A stretch of DNA of 64,000 bases from Acridotheres tristis (Eukaryota > Chordata > Aves > Passeriformes > Sturnidae), in the NCBI GenBank assembly GCA_037013685.1, contig CM072899.1, positions 4,444,479-4,508,478 of the forward strand, read 5' to 3'. Made by a program: the position numbers and the translations under genes. The notes beneath the pieces were generated by a model. It saw only the letters and a list, made by a program, of their open reading frames with translations. It was not told the DNA's origin and made no database searches. Below, piece by piece: positions 12,051 to 24,253 of this stretch (positions are counted from its first letter, which is position 1; each line of letters starts with the position of its first letter).

Positions 12051-15000
12051 AGCCAGAAGGGGAGGAGGAATAAAGGAATAAACAATAAGTGGGGAGAGGA
12101 GGAAAAGGCAGGAACAGTCTCGGAAAGACTCAATGCAGTGAGTCAGACAAGGGGCAGAGGTGAAGGAAAGGCCTCCAGAATATCAGAGCCTGTTCTCTGC
12201 CCCATCCTTCTCTGCCAGGGAAGGGACCAGGGGCCACCAATCCTGCCACCACTCAGCCAGCACTGAGTTTCCCCCAAGACCTGTACAATGTTTAGCAGAA
12301 GTGTCCCAGACATGGTGTGGAACAGCCCTTGACCATGGAGAATATAATCTACATGGACAAACAATGGACAAGCCCCACGGAAGGGAAAAGGTTAAGTCTT
12401 CTGGTCAGTGCACTATAATAAACCAGTGATCTACACTTTCACCAGACGGATTTAAGCTAAACCCATGCAAAATCAGTGTTTTCCCCCTAATGCAACAGCT
12501 TCTGCTCAGCACAGGTTTGAAATCTGTGCTGTGAAGGGAGAGGAGTCCATTCCCAAAAACTCCTATCTCAGACTGGTGCCTCTTTTCTAAACTGTCGTGG
12601 AGTTTTTAAAGTCTACCAAACTCAGCACGTGATCATGAAATGTTCAATATCACACCATGTGCTGTTTGTTTCAAGTTCACCCTCTGAGCTGCCACAGACA
12701 GGTTTAGGGGAAGCTGTCTGGGTTTTACACTCTAGAAGATTTTACTGCTCCTTCACTTAGGGCTTTAAATAGGAGCTGATGGCCACTGTGCACAATATCT
12801 TAACTTCTCAATTTTATTATAGAATGTTACATTGGTGAAATGATAAACACAAAGCAAGGCATGACTGAGTGACCAAAGTACTGGGTTGGGACTACCTAGA
12901 CTGCCAGATCCACAGGAGTGTATCAGCAGTGTCAAGGAGCTCTTCTCCCTCAACTTAAATAAATTAAGCCCAAAATAAACTATTATAAGGGTTTTTTCAC
13001 ACTTGTCTTTGTAAAGAACTTGTTCATACATCCAAGTCTATTACCACTTTTAAATTTTTTAGCAAGAGAAAAATTTATTTTCGTGCTCTTGCTTCAAGTG
13101 TCACAGCCATATGTTGTTTTGTGGAAAGCTATAGGTTTCCCTTTATCTGGACTGCTACAGACCTGGGCTTGGCACCTTGACATACAGCAGAGAATCAAGT
13201 GGGTGGGTAAAGTCTACTGATATTTCCTTTACTTCATACTCAGGGTTTGTAGAAGTTTTGCTCAGTTTCTTCTCATTTAGCAGAACAGAAAACTGACTAC
13301 TATCACCACTTCTCCTTAATGTGTAGTTATGATTGAAAACAGGAGATCCAGAAAAACAATTAGCAAGCAGTCTAATTGCAATTGATATATTAAATGCCAG
13401 CAGATGAGTAGCATCGGAAACCAAAATATGCGTTTCATAAATTCTAGTTTTTAATTCAGGGATTTGCTTGTTCTTTGCTGATGAAAAATCATAGCTAAGG
13501 GATCTGAGCACAAAAATCTTGCTACCGAACAACAAAAAAGCTAAATTAGCTATTGAGTACCCATTGCCAAGGGCAATGCATTCAGCAGAGGATATGATGA
13601 TGATAGATGAATCCTCACTACCCTCTCACTCCACAAAATTAGTGTACAGTGTCTTAGTTTCACTCATGCTCGAGTCACCTTCCTTCCACAGCAGCTGCTT
13701 GCAGCTCTGTCAGTGAAAGCCAATAGAGGGATGGTTTCCCATCATTAATAGGGCAGAATCGCTCCAGTTTTCAGCTGACAGCACTGGATTTTTATGGCTG
13801 TTCATGTCTTTTCCTTTCCTACTTCTGTTTTGTATTTATCTTTTTCCCTGGGAACTTTATTCTCTTCCTTTCTCTGTTTCCCCTATTACTGTCCCTTGAG
13901 TCAACACAGATTCCTACACCTTCTACAACCTTTTTTCACCTTTCACAAAGGTTGTTTTTTGTTCCAGACAACAACAGAAATGAGGCAATGACAGCACAAG
14001 GTGACTTCATTTGGCCCAGCATCTTTCAGACAGATTCAAAACACAATCCAGTGATGAGCAACACAATTTCAGCACTAAGAAACAAGAAAAGCCTGGCCTG
14101 GTGTGGGTGAGACTCATTCCTGAGTATTCAAAAGCCCAACAGGAGAACAAGTTTGTGAACTTTGTGGTGGTGAGTCCTCCTGGAGGAGTTGATTTTCCAT
14201 GAAATGAGAAGATCAGGTAATCCATAGCTGCCCTAACTGCACCCTCAAATGGACATTTCTGCTGTCAATCCTTGTTGTCAGGGATCCAGCATCCATCAGC
14301 CAAAAAATGCCATCCATTAAGTGCACTAAAACACCATAAATTTCACCCTGTCTCCATGTTTTTGCTTGGGATGTAAAAGTTCTGAAGCTGCTCACGGGCT
14401 TGGCATGGGGCCTTGCTAGAAAAACACATCGAGGTCATTCCTCACACAGGCACAAACCTCGCTGCCTTTCTCACAAGCACAGCCCCAACCACAGCCATGC
14501 CTGCATGGAGCAATTACTGTGCTCCAAGGTTCAAATCAGAACTTTCCCTTTAAGCTATGCAAGCACATTCTTAACAAAGCCATCAAACCCATCAACATGC
14601 TTGCTAATTATTAGGGAATAAAACCATGGCCCATGCTCCCAGGATTCTGAAATTACCAGATACCAATAGTGAGATCCAGCAGGAAGCGCATGAAAGTACC
14701 TTTGTTAGCATTCTTTTTATTCCTCCATCAAATTCATTTTGTTTAGAAAGAATATTTCTCCTTATTTTCTTTTGCCAGATAAGCCCAGAACTGGGGAGCT
14801 TTTTTAACAAGGGCTAGCAAACAATGTAGAGCTTTGGAAAGAAACCATGTTTAGACAGGCAAACCACGGATAACAGCGATATTGTGTGTGTCAGGCAAGA
14901 GAAAGGAGGGACTACAAACTAATAATGACAGGGCTATTTATTACTGAATAACCAGCCTCTAATTTTAGAAACATAAGATCTCCTATTTTCTATTGTTCAT

Positions 15001-16069
15001 TTTAATTAGTATTTTCCCTAAATAGTCTCCCTCTTCCTATATGCTATTTATACAATTGCAGAGAAAATATAAAGTACATGCAATGTTAGCAGAATGGCAA
15101 CAAAACATGCTGTGAGTGGTATGGGAGCTGTGCATTGTCTGCAGCAGGGACAATCTAGGCAACGATTTTGTCTTTTGTAACAGGACATTTTTATTTCCTT
15201 GTGGAGAAAATATTTGGCCTTTAGTATCCCACCATAGCACCCCATCCCATAGACACAGAGTTACATGAAGTGCTTTGAACCCTCTAAGTAGGATGAAGTA
15301 GATAAATATTTCTGTGAAGAACAGCCTTGAGCAGCTGGAGGAATCAGCCCTGAACTGGGCTCTCTCTCTTTAAAATTCCTCTAGGATTTTTTTCCTTACC
15401 AAGCTGACAAAATGCTTGGCAGTGGCTCAGAAGCTGGTGCACTGCAAGATATCCTGCCTTGCTGTTTCCTTGCACTTCCCTCATCTGCTGTAACCACTTG
15501 TTTCTTGACATAAGTAGGTGAGAAACCTGTGATTTAATATGCAGGGGCCCTCAGCTATGCCCTTCACTCACACAACGAAGGGCATTTGGGAAAGGGATAT
15601 TTTCATCATGGGCAGAAAGGGTTTGTTTACCCTCAGAGAATCTAAATATGTTATTCAGAATGATGCTGGATTCCTCCTTCCTTTTCCTCTCAGATGGCAC
15701 AAAATTTTCTATCTGATGGCAAAGAAGTCAAACAACCATAAAAACAGCTGAACTGGGCAAAATTCCTTCTCCCCCTGAGTCTGCCTCCCATCTCCAGACA
15801 CAAGTAAATGCCTGGGCAGCAAACAATAACAGGTCAAACTTAAATAAAACTTCTTCCCTTAAATACTACTGAACTCTGGTTTTAGTGATGTGCAATTTCC
15901 TTCTTTTAGCAGCAATCTGTGGATTTCTGCTCCAAGAATGTGTCCAGTCTTCACCTGGACTCATGGAAGCCTGTACTGCAAGGAGCTTTTCATCTGCAAA
16001 AAAACCTCCAAAATTTTTGTGTGCTTGAACTCAGGACTGCTAAATTATTTTGAGCTTCACCTATGATGC

Positions 16070-16079
16070 ATTTGCATAT
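16070..16079. promoter_or_regulatory. octamer (POU) site ATTTGCATAT
   Basis: Exact ATTTGCAT octamer extended to ATTTGCATAT. The same 10-mer occurs again about 1.1 kb to the right as half of an inverted pair. It is a sequence match only; use by Oct or Brn factors is inferred. Confidence 0.3.
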
Positions 16080-16539
16080 AGGGACTTGAGAGCAGATTTT
16101 CTTTTGACTAGAGCACATATTTTCTAGGCACTCTCCAAAAGTTCCAATGCCCTCACTCTTATTACTGCTAACATAAAATCCAGAATAAAGGAAAGTAAAG
16201 GAAATAGAAGTGGCAAATGTAAAGGTGAACACAAAAAAGTGCAAACTGGCTTGCTATAGGAAAATGATGCTGTAGGATTTAGGTGCCTCTGCTCATTTGT
16301 GCCATCTCCCCACCACACAAAACATTTCCATAGTGAATGCATGTATATTTGACACTATTGGCTCTTACAAATAGAAATGGGAAAGGTGCATTTGGTTCAT
16401 AATGCAGGGGCTCCAAAAAAACATTTAAATTTAGTGCATCTCCAAGTCTTAGAAATACATATCGCAGGAGGGGAAAACAAATCAATAAACAAAATCTGTA
16501 AAAGCAGTGTAGATCTCAGCATTAAAGACATGGGGAAAT

Positions 16540-16770
16540 GTGTTTAAACTGAAAGAAGAGGAATTTAGATTAATGGGAGAAATAAATTCTTCCCTAGCAC
16601 ACGTTGCCCAGAGAAGATTTGGCTGCCCCATCCCTGGAAGTGTCCAAGGCCAGGTGTGACAGGGCTTGGAGCACCCTGGGATAGTGGAAAGTGTCCCTGC
16701 CCACGACAGAGGTGGGAACAAGACGATCTTTAATGTTCCTTCCACCCCTAAACTATTCTGTATTCTATGG
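16540..16770 (+). mobile_element. CR1 LINE fragment, 3' end
   Basis: This is the 3' part of a CR1 non-LTR retrotransposon. It reads through the usual landmarks in order: aaactgaaagaagaggaatttagatt, aaattcttccc, gttgcccagag, ccatccctggaagtgtccaaggccagg, gggcttggagcaccctgggatagtgg, gtccctgcccacgacagaggtggga, gatcttta, gttccttccaccc, and a terminal attctgtattctatgg. The 5' truncation and the ATTCTATG-like 3' end are normal for CR1. It has several substitutions from the usual form and is non-coding and inactive. Confidence 0.92.
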
Positions 16771-17734
16771 CAGAATATTCTTCCCTGGGCTGCCCGACCC
16801 CCAGGACCCTCCCTGCCTGCCTGCACCCCGAGGGTTTTCAGGAGAGCATTCCCCACCGCCAGGACCAACTGCGGTTGGCTGCTCCTCCCGCAGTGACAGC
16901 AAAGCAGAGAAAGGCAGGCCATGATGGGATGTTTTGCCCTTGGGCAGGACTGAAGCTCGTATGAGGACTCAGGCGTTTCCTTCATTGACAGACTCGCTTC
17001 AGCCGTCGCCAAAAGTGCAGTGCGAGAGCTGGCAAAAACCAGCCGAAATTCAGTTTCTGTTGTGTTGTGCCATGATCCTCCACGAACTATTGGTGCCAAG
17101 TTTTAAGCAACTCCATGTGCAGCGTTTTGTAAATCACTTCCAGATATGCAAATAGCATCATTAAAACATTTGCATATACCCGTAAGTTTCTGCTCCAGGT
17201 CCATATGCCCAGGCTGTAGGAGAGGGCAGAAAATAACACCTCAGCATGGCATGAGGCAGGTACGTGCCTGGAGGGCGGGGGGCAATGGGAGCAGGAAGGT
17301 GCAGAATGTCTCTGGCTGCCCTTTTAGAGCTGCTTCAGGAGGCCCAGGGGCTAAAAACCTATTTTGCAAAGGAGAAAAATGCAAAAAACACCCCCTGCCT
17401 CTGCTCTAGGAAAAGAGCAACTGGCCTGAGTGAATGGTCTGTGATGGGGACACCCATCCACTGACTTGCACAAAAATGGGGCTTTTTAATTACTCATCCC
17501 ATTCACTTTAATGCTCTCCCACTCTGCAAGACCTTGTAGCATCAAGGCTCTGTCAAACAAAGTGCAGCACTAAAGCTTGAGAAATAAGTTTGGAGAAAGA
17601 AGAAAACCACCCATGTGCAATCTGGAGAGTCATTGCAGGGGCACAGATCACAGGGATCTCTGAGGAAATGAGTACTGGGGTGGCTTAGCTTTAAGAAAAC
17701 AAGTCAGACAGGGCATTGGAGAGCAGAGTCAAAC
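16771..17734. other. unique sequence between two CR1 copies
   Basis: GC and CpG are somewhat higher at 16850-17090 (for example gactcgcttcagccgtcgcc) than in the flanks. No exon is evident. The segment contains the inverted octamer pair at 17144-17177. Confidence 0.45.
17144..17177. promoter_or_regulatory. perfect inverted pair of octamer sites
   Basis: ATATGCAAAT (17144-17153) and its exact reverse complement ATTTGCATAT (17168-17177) are separated by 14 bp. Both contain the ATGCAAAT octamer bound by POU-domain factors such as Oct and Brn proteins. The chance of a perfect inverted 10-mer at this spacing is low but not negligible in 64 kb of AT-rich sequence. The binding partner and activity are inferred. 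Confidence 0.35.
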
Positions 17735-18045
17735 ACATAAAAAGCTGCTGCAAAGAACAGGGAGGAATCTATTTTCCATGCCCATGGCAGAGAGGAGAGG
17801 CAGTAATAGGATTAAATTGAAGGAAGAAAGATTAAGGTTAAACATTAGGGAAAATTACTGAACAATGAGGCTAAGGAAGCACTAGAATAGATTGCTTGGG
17901 GAGGATGGAGAAATTGACCCTGGAGGTCTTAAAAAATAGATTAGACAAGTGTCTATCAGATATGACAGGTGGCACAGGTGGTCTTGCCTTAAGGTGGAGA
18001 GAGGGGGAAGATGGGACTGATAGCTGTCCTGCAGTCTGGGGAAAC
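17735..18045 (+). mobile_element. old, degraded CR1 LINE fragment
   Basis: An older and more diverged CR1 3' portion. Recognisable pieces in order are agctgctgcaaagaacagggagg, gcagtaataggattaaattg, ttaggttaaacattaggg, aggctaaggaagcactagaatag, ttgcttggggagga, ccctggaggtcttaaaaaatag, attagacaagtgtctatcag, a tgcctt run and gggactgatagctgtcct. The 3' octamer end is not preserved. The divergence suggests an ancient CR1 subfamily. Both boundaries are approximate. Confidence 0.72.
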
Positions 18046-21000
18046 AGGCAGCACACAAATCCTATCTATCATATCCCAAACTGCAAAATTATTTAAAATA
18101 ACATTTTAAAACTACTAAAAACAGTCAAAATTGTAGCCCTCTTGGGGAAAAAAAACCCCCAAACATCACATACATTTTTGCTCATAATGCACTTCTAATT
18201 GTATCACAGCCTTGATTTTAGTCTTCACTGGTTTAGGTTTTTGTATCATCAGTCATGCTCTGATGAAATCATTGGGATTTTCTCAAAGCTATAAAGAGGT
18301 AATTTTGAAAGATTCCAGTTTACAATGGGACAATTTTCATGATTATTTTCCTAAAAATAAAAGCATCAGGAAAAGAAATAATTTCATTGACTAATACAAT
18401 TGGAAAATTCTTTTTTTCATGTTTCCCCTCAATTATCTTCAATAAACGCCAGTTACATACATCATTCACTGAAGTAATAAAATAGAAAAACAAGCTGAAA
18501 CTGCCAAATTATAATCAATAAACTACAGTTTATACAGACTATAGCTAGTAGTTGATAAAATATCTTTTAGGCCAGCTCTGTAATGAAATGTAAATACACA
18601 TCCTGTAAACCCTTCAACACATGCCTAAGTCCATAATGGCCATGATTATCTGGTCATAATGCCATATCCCTAAACCTTCTGTAACATGCATATTTGACAA
18701 AATTAGGTGGGCAAACCCACTGTCCAGAAAAGGCAAAACAAACTGTGCTGCATTTGTTTAAAGCAACAAAATAAATAACTTTTTGAGCTTTTTATTCTCC
18801 CTCATTCCAGGGCTATTGCAGAGCTGAGTATTACTGGCCACATTTTTGAAGGATAAACCAAGCCTGTGCAGCTCACCCTGTCCCACACAAGGAAGCTGAG
18901 TCTGGAGAAGGAGCTGTCAGAGACTTTGGATGTGTTTAATTCAACGAGAATTTTCTATCCACTCCCATGAAACCAAGTTTTCTCCCCAGATCTGCTGTTG
19001 CTCCAACAAGTGAGGCGTGCTGTCATGTGGCTTCCCTTACTCAGACATACAGACCTAACACAGATGAGTCTATTTATGGATGATTAGAAATAAATCTACA
19101 GAACTGAGTCCTAGAAAAAAGTAGAGGAGAGATTTGCCAGTGCAAACAGGTGCAGAACGTCGTCTGGAGGGGACCTGTGCTGCAAAATGAAGCATTTTGC
19201 AGAATTGGTATTTGAGGTAAAAGTGTAAAACAGTCTACACTTTATGTGTAAATGATCAAAGAATCCTAAACAGGCTAGTGAGGATAATTTGTGGCTTGGA
19301 CATCCACATGGAAAAGACTGTCAGGTTTACTGCAATCCTCATTAAACAAGAGCAGTGGCTGGTGTGGCTTCTGCAGACCACCACTCCTGCTCGTGCAGAA
19401 AGCACTGAGCATACATTGGTTTCTTTATACAAAATAATTTCATTGTTCAGTTATAACAACTGAACTAATATGATGTAAACAGACACAAAATTCATGCTGC
19501 CAACTTTATGAACAAATCTTTACCCTTGGCCAAAAACATCCCCAAAAGCAGCACTCCTGCCTGGCATTAACCCATTCACAGTAGACTATTGCAGAAAACC
19601 CTTCTGCCACCTTGAAGTGAAGAACACCTGCTCAAAACCAAAGCACTGCCCTCAGAATAATAAACCCACAACTGCCAAGGTGAAGATCCCAGCCCACTGC
19701 CTCATAGCAGTATCTCTGCCAAAGGGGCACACTCTTTAGACAGGCACATTTTTCTTAAGACTCCCAAACAATAGGAAGGTGCATAAGTGATAATATGCCA
19801 AGAAGTGCAAGGCTGAATTCTGAAAGAGGGGATTTCAGAAAGCTGAGTGTCCCCCTTCTCTATCCCTGCACAAACAGGGAAAGGTGCACAGCCCCCAGCT
19901 GACCTGCCATACCTTTCCTCTTTAATCAGACTGAAATATTTAAATAAGGGCATAGCAAAAAGACATCATTAAAAAAGCAGGGCACACTAATTCTTGAAGA
20001 GAAATACATAATTCATAACGAATGTTCCCAGTTTGTCAAAAACCTTAAATTCCTAATGCTCCAAATTCTTTGTGAGCCATGTCCTATATGACAGGTTCAA
20101 TATGACACATCCCTGCAGGCCAGCACAACCTTCTGCCTGCACTAACAGGTCTAGTGGATAGCAAAAGGGACTTTGGATTGGCCTTTTAAAAGAAAACACG
20201 ATTCGGATTACTCATCTAAGAGCACTAGTTATGCAAGTTTCTGTGTCAAAAGAGTTTCTGGAGGAAGAGTGATCTGTGAAAACAACATTATAATTTGTTC
20301 TCCAATTAAAGTAACTGTAGGAGTAGGCATGTTCTGTTAGAGCTTGGTTTGGTAGGAAACATGGTCAACTAGCAGATTTGGCCGTGAAGGTCTGACCAAG
20401 GCACTCCAGAGCTGGTATAACAGGCAAATGGCATAACTTGTATACGAAGGAAACTTTTATACACATTCTTGACTGATTCCTGCACTCAGAAGTCGACATT
20501 CAGATCCTGAGGTGTTTGCTAGCACTCAGCAGGGGGGAACATCAGCGTTGTGCTGGTTTTAAAAGAATCAACAGATTTTTGTTGTGTGCAGAATGGAACC
20601 ACCACTGCAGCATCTCTGTGGTGTGACAGAGAGGAAGAAAAGGATGTGCCATATATCCAGTCAGGATATGGACCATCTCTGGGGTTCAGCTTGCCTTTGA
20701 TTGCAGAAAGAAACAAGACACCGGAATGATAAAGTAAAAGATGATAAAAATGAAACCAGATGAATCACTGAAAATCTCATAGAAAAAGATACCAGAACAG
20801 GTGGCCATCCAAAGCTATGGAAAGATGAATTTCCAGCATGGAAAAAAAGTGCTAAGCAAAGCACAACTACACCAGAAAAAACATTTTATTAGAAATAGAT
20901 TTGTTAAAAAAACCTCACTATTTTAAAAACCAGTTTTCAACAGTGCTGCAAACATCTCAAAAGTTTAAAAGGATGATTCTTCTTATTCTCCATATATTAC

Positions 21001-21591
21001 CATATCATTTAGCACAGAATAAAGACCCATCAGTTTAATTATACAGCTAAAGACAGGTGGTTGTTGTTGTTTGCTTTGATGGTGATGCACTGTAACAATA
21101 AACAGGCCTGTTATTTCTATATTAGCATATGGGTTCTTTCTTTGATGATACAACACCTGTGGTTACAGTGTATGTTGAACCGGAGAAAATACCTCCTGGA
21201 AACATCTCCACAGACTTAAGATTTCAAATTTAGAACAACAAAAGCTCTGCTTGAGTCCCTTGTTGTTGGAAGGAACAGCAATTAATTATCAAAAAAGGAA
21301 CCAAAACGTTACCATCAATCCTGCTGACAAGAGGTGCTGGTGGTAGCAGTGGACAGGGACAATTATGCACATATCACAGGGCTACAGACAACTTCTGAAT
21401 TACAATTACACCAGGAAACTCACTACAAATATCACAGATGAATACCACTGAAAAACATTATCAGGACTGGCTTGAAACATATGTTGCACTAGTGCTGGGG
21501 GGAAAATAAAACATACACCAACTTTGGAAGAGATGCCCATCCAGGCAACATAAATGTTTAAGAATTCCACATTTCTGCAGCCTCTGCAAAG
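18046..21591. other. AT-rich non-coding sequence
   Basis: Unique-looking sequence with no exon-like or repeat-family signal. A short TTG run (ttgttgttgtt) lies near 21062. Confidence 0.5.
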
Positions 21592-21746
21592 AAAACACAA
21601 AAAAACCCCAAAACAACAACAAAAAAAAAAAAACCAAAAAAACAAAAACAAACAAAAAAAAAACCAAAAACCCCACCACACCACAGAAAACAAACAACAG
21701 CAACAAAAAAAAACCAACCAAAAAACCACCAAACAAAAGCCCCCAA
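21592..21746 (+). repeat. 155-bp tract made almost only of A and C
   Basis: Across this stretch there is no T and only about three G. It is irregular: runs of A, broken by CC, CAA, ACC and CACCA. It is not a clean tandem array. The + strand frame through it codes only K, N, Q, T, P and H, and the complementary frame only F, L, V, W, G and C, so the open frames on both strands are composition artefacts. It may have grown from an A-rich tail, but no retroelement body is visible on either side. Confidence 0.85.
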
Positions 21747-24233
21747 CTTTGTGCTGTTGTAAGTACTTTTATTTAAGATATTTAGTATCAAATGTTACTA
21801 ATATTTCTAATACTTAGTAAGAAAAAGTTTCCAGTTAGAAATTTTTCAAGCACAAGTAGAAGAAATGCACCCTTGAAGGTTTTCCTGATGGAGACAGTCA
21901 TGATCATGCTGGTGAATTCATCAAAAGAGGATGATCAAAGGATCTTTGCATTATATGCTGCACCTTGAGCAGCCATCACTGGGGCAGATGGGCGGCCAAG
22001 CCAGCTCATCTTCTGCCTCATTCTCAGATTGTCTCACTGAGAGTGCCATTTGCCCAGGATTCCCTTCATATATTGTGAAAAATGGAGATAGAAGAATAAG
22101 GAAAATAAAATCAAAGCAGAGAAATTATAAACTCATTGGAAAAAAAAAAAATCAAACAATATTCCTTTGAGGCAGACTCTGAAATAAGACACTGTATGGT
22201 ATTTTCATATCAATATTTTAATATCAACCAGGATATATGTCCTGGGTGTTCGCTGTAATGGATTAAATTGTATTTAGAAAGAGGTCAAGGAGGCAGCAAA
22301 CTCCAACTGAGCACAACTGTAAGACCAGTTGAAGTGACTAGCCCTTCTTGGTGCTAAAAAAATCTTGGATGAACAGAAATCTGTACACAGGAAATGGGGA
22401 AAAATAAAGAGGAATAAAACTGGAAGGGGATAATTAAAGAGATGCTAAGAAATCCTATAAATATAGATTCAAAGATGGAAAATTCAGCAAACTTCAGTAG
22501 ATGGTGTTTCTTATTTTCAGTCCAGGTTTCCTTCTATCAGAGGATCTCTAAGCAGTTTACAAATATAAACTAATGAAATTTGCTCTTCTGCCAAGTTCCC
22601 ATTGACAAAAATCACATCTGTTAATGCAATTAAGTAATGGAATATAGTTTTCGTCATGAAGATTTGAAAAGCTTTTGGATGTTCAGTTTCAAAATATCAT
22701 CTCTAAAGTTTTCTAAAGTAGCTGGCCTGGGAAAAGAAAGTTTGCAGGCTGCTCTTAACATGTACAATTTCCATCAGCAGGGAGTTTTAATCAATCCCCC
22801 AACGTCCCAGTAAAAAAAAGTACTGATCAGTGAGAACAACTATGTGCCACAGACCTAATGGCCCTTTAATTCAGTCTTTACTTGTTAGATATGAAATAGC
22901 TGAGTTTGGAATTACAGAGTGCTTTAGGTTCGTTGGTCACATCCTCATCTGCTGTAAATTGGCATCCTCACTGATTTCAACGGGGTTCTAATACTTTGTT
23001 CCAGTTGAATAACAGGACAAATATCACTTATGAACATCCCCACTGTGGTCTCATTGCACATAAAATTTAAAACTCTCTCTATTTTAGATAGCCACTGTTA
23101 AAACAACAAAAAAGAACACAGTATAGCCTAGAGTGGCATAATAGTATTCTGTGATTATGCTACCCTGACATCATTTACCAGTTCTGCTACAACCTCTTTT
23201 TTTCTTTACCATGTTCCCATTCTTCCAGAAAATAAAATCTATAATATGTAATAATTTAGAATTAATATCTTGATTCCCTAGATCCTTTAATGAATTCAAA
23301 TGCACCTAGGGAATCCAACCAAAGACATCTGTTCATGAATAGTGAGAATTATTACCAAGTCCTGGTGGAGACGGCAAGATGCCATCTCTTCCTGAAGCAC
23401 CTCCCAGCTGAGAAATCAACTGTCTCCTGGCTGAATTTCCTTGTGTCAAGGTTTTACTCTGTTATGTCTCTTGGGATTACTTACTAACAAGAACTCCCTC
23501 CCAAACTTTTACAACCCCCAGAAATAAGGAAGACGAACCTGGCATTCTTTTTGTTGTCCAACTACAGGTGCATACTATCTTAACCATATAAAATAATGAT
23601 GGCCTCGATTAATACTAATTACTACTCCAAACTTTCACAAATCCCTTTTTAATCATCTTTGGGTTTAACTGATTTACCCTAAACCCCTCTGACTGCCAAA
23701 AAATTAACATTTCATTAGACAAATCATAACCTACTCCCTATTCTCCAAAATCCAACCCATCTGGAAATATTCTACCTCATCAAATGTCAGACTTGCACAG
23801 TATAATGGAAAACTATTTTTATTTAAAAACCACACATACATACACATAGCAAGTGTGATGCATCTATACTTATAGATGCAGATCTAGAAATATCACCACA
23901 CCCACATCCCACCCACCACTCACTACATTCCAGAAGATGTCCACTGCCTTTACCAGTTACCATCTTACTTCTTCCTCACTTTTTGCAAATCTTCTCTTCC
24001 CCTTCCAAATATCCATCAGAGATTAATTTACCTCTACTGTCAGAAATGTAAACCATCAGCAGCTTGTTATATTGAAGAGGTTAAATGAAACTTTTGACAT
24101 GACTTGTGTTTAAAATCCATCTTTAGCTGATGGCATGTCATCAGCTAGAAAATGTGTAATCAGGAGAGCAGACCTGAAAGTCTGAAAAGTCAGAGAATGC
24201 AAAGTTCTGCTGGAGGCTTTTCTTTCCTCTTTC

Positions 24234-24253
24234 TTTTTTTTTTTTTTTTTTTT
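24234..24253 (+). repeat. poly-T run (20 T)
   Basis: An uninterrupted T20 inside a longer pyrimidine-rich stretch. It could be a poly-A tail in minus orientation, but sequence to the right shows no retrotransposed body. Confidence 0.8.

Larger units (their letters stand above)
7997..16539. other. AT-rich non-coding sequence
   Basis: About 8.5 kb of unique-looking sequence. Local features are a G/T-rich stretch at 9242-9292 and a T/ATTT-rich stretch at 12024-12050. GC is slightly higher around 12.1-12.4 kb. No exon with good splice sites and a convincing peptide was found, and no tRNA, snRNA or recognisable LINE fragment. Confidence 0.5.

Noticed and set aside
14520..14545. tRNA-like GGTTCAAATC string (also near 36690)
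   Set aside because: No box A at the right distance and no cloverleaf pairing.
16482..17099. 205-codon minus-strand frame
   Set aside because: It lies largely antisense to the CR1 fragment and adjacent GC-rich sequence; the peptide is CR1-antisense in part and carries no domain.
21406..21817. Open frames of 77-108 codons on both strands, very rich in F/W/V or K/N/Q
   Set aside because: Direct consequence of the A/C-only tract.
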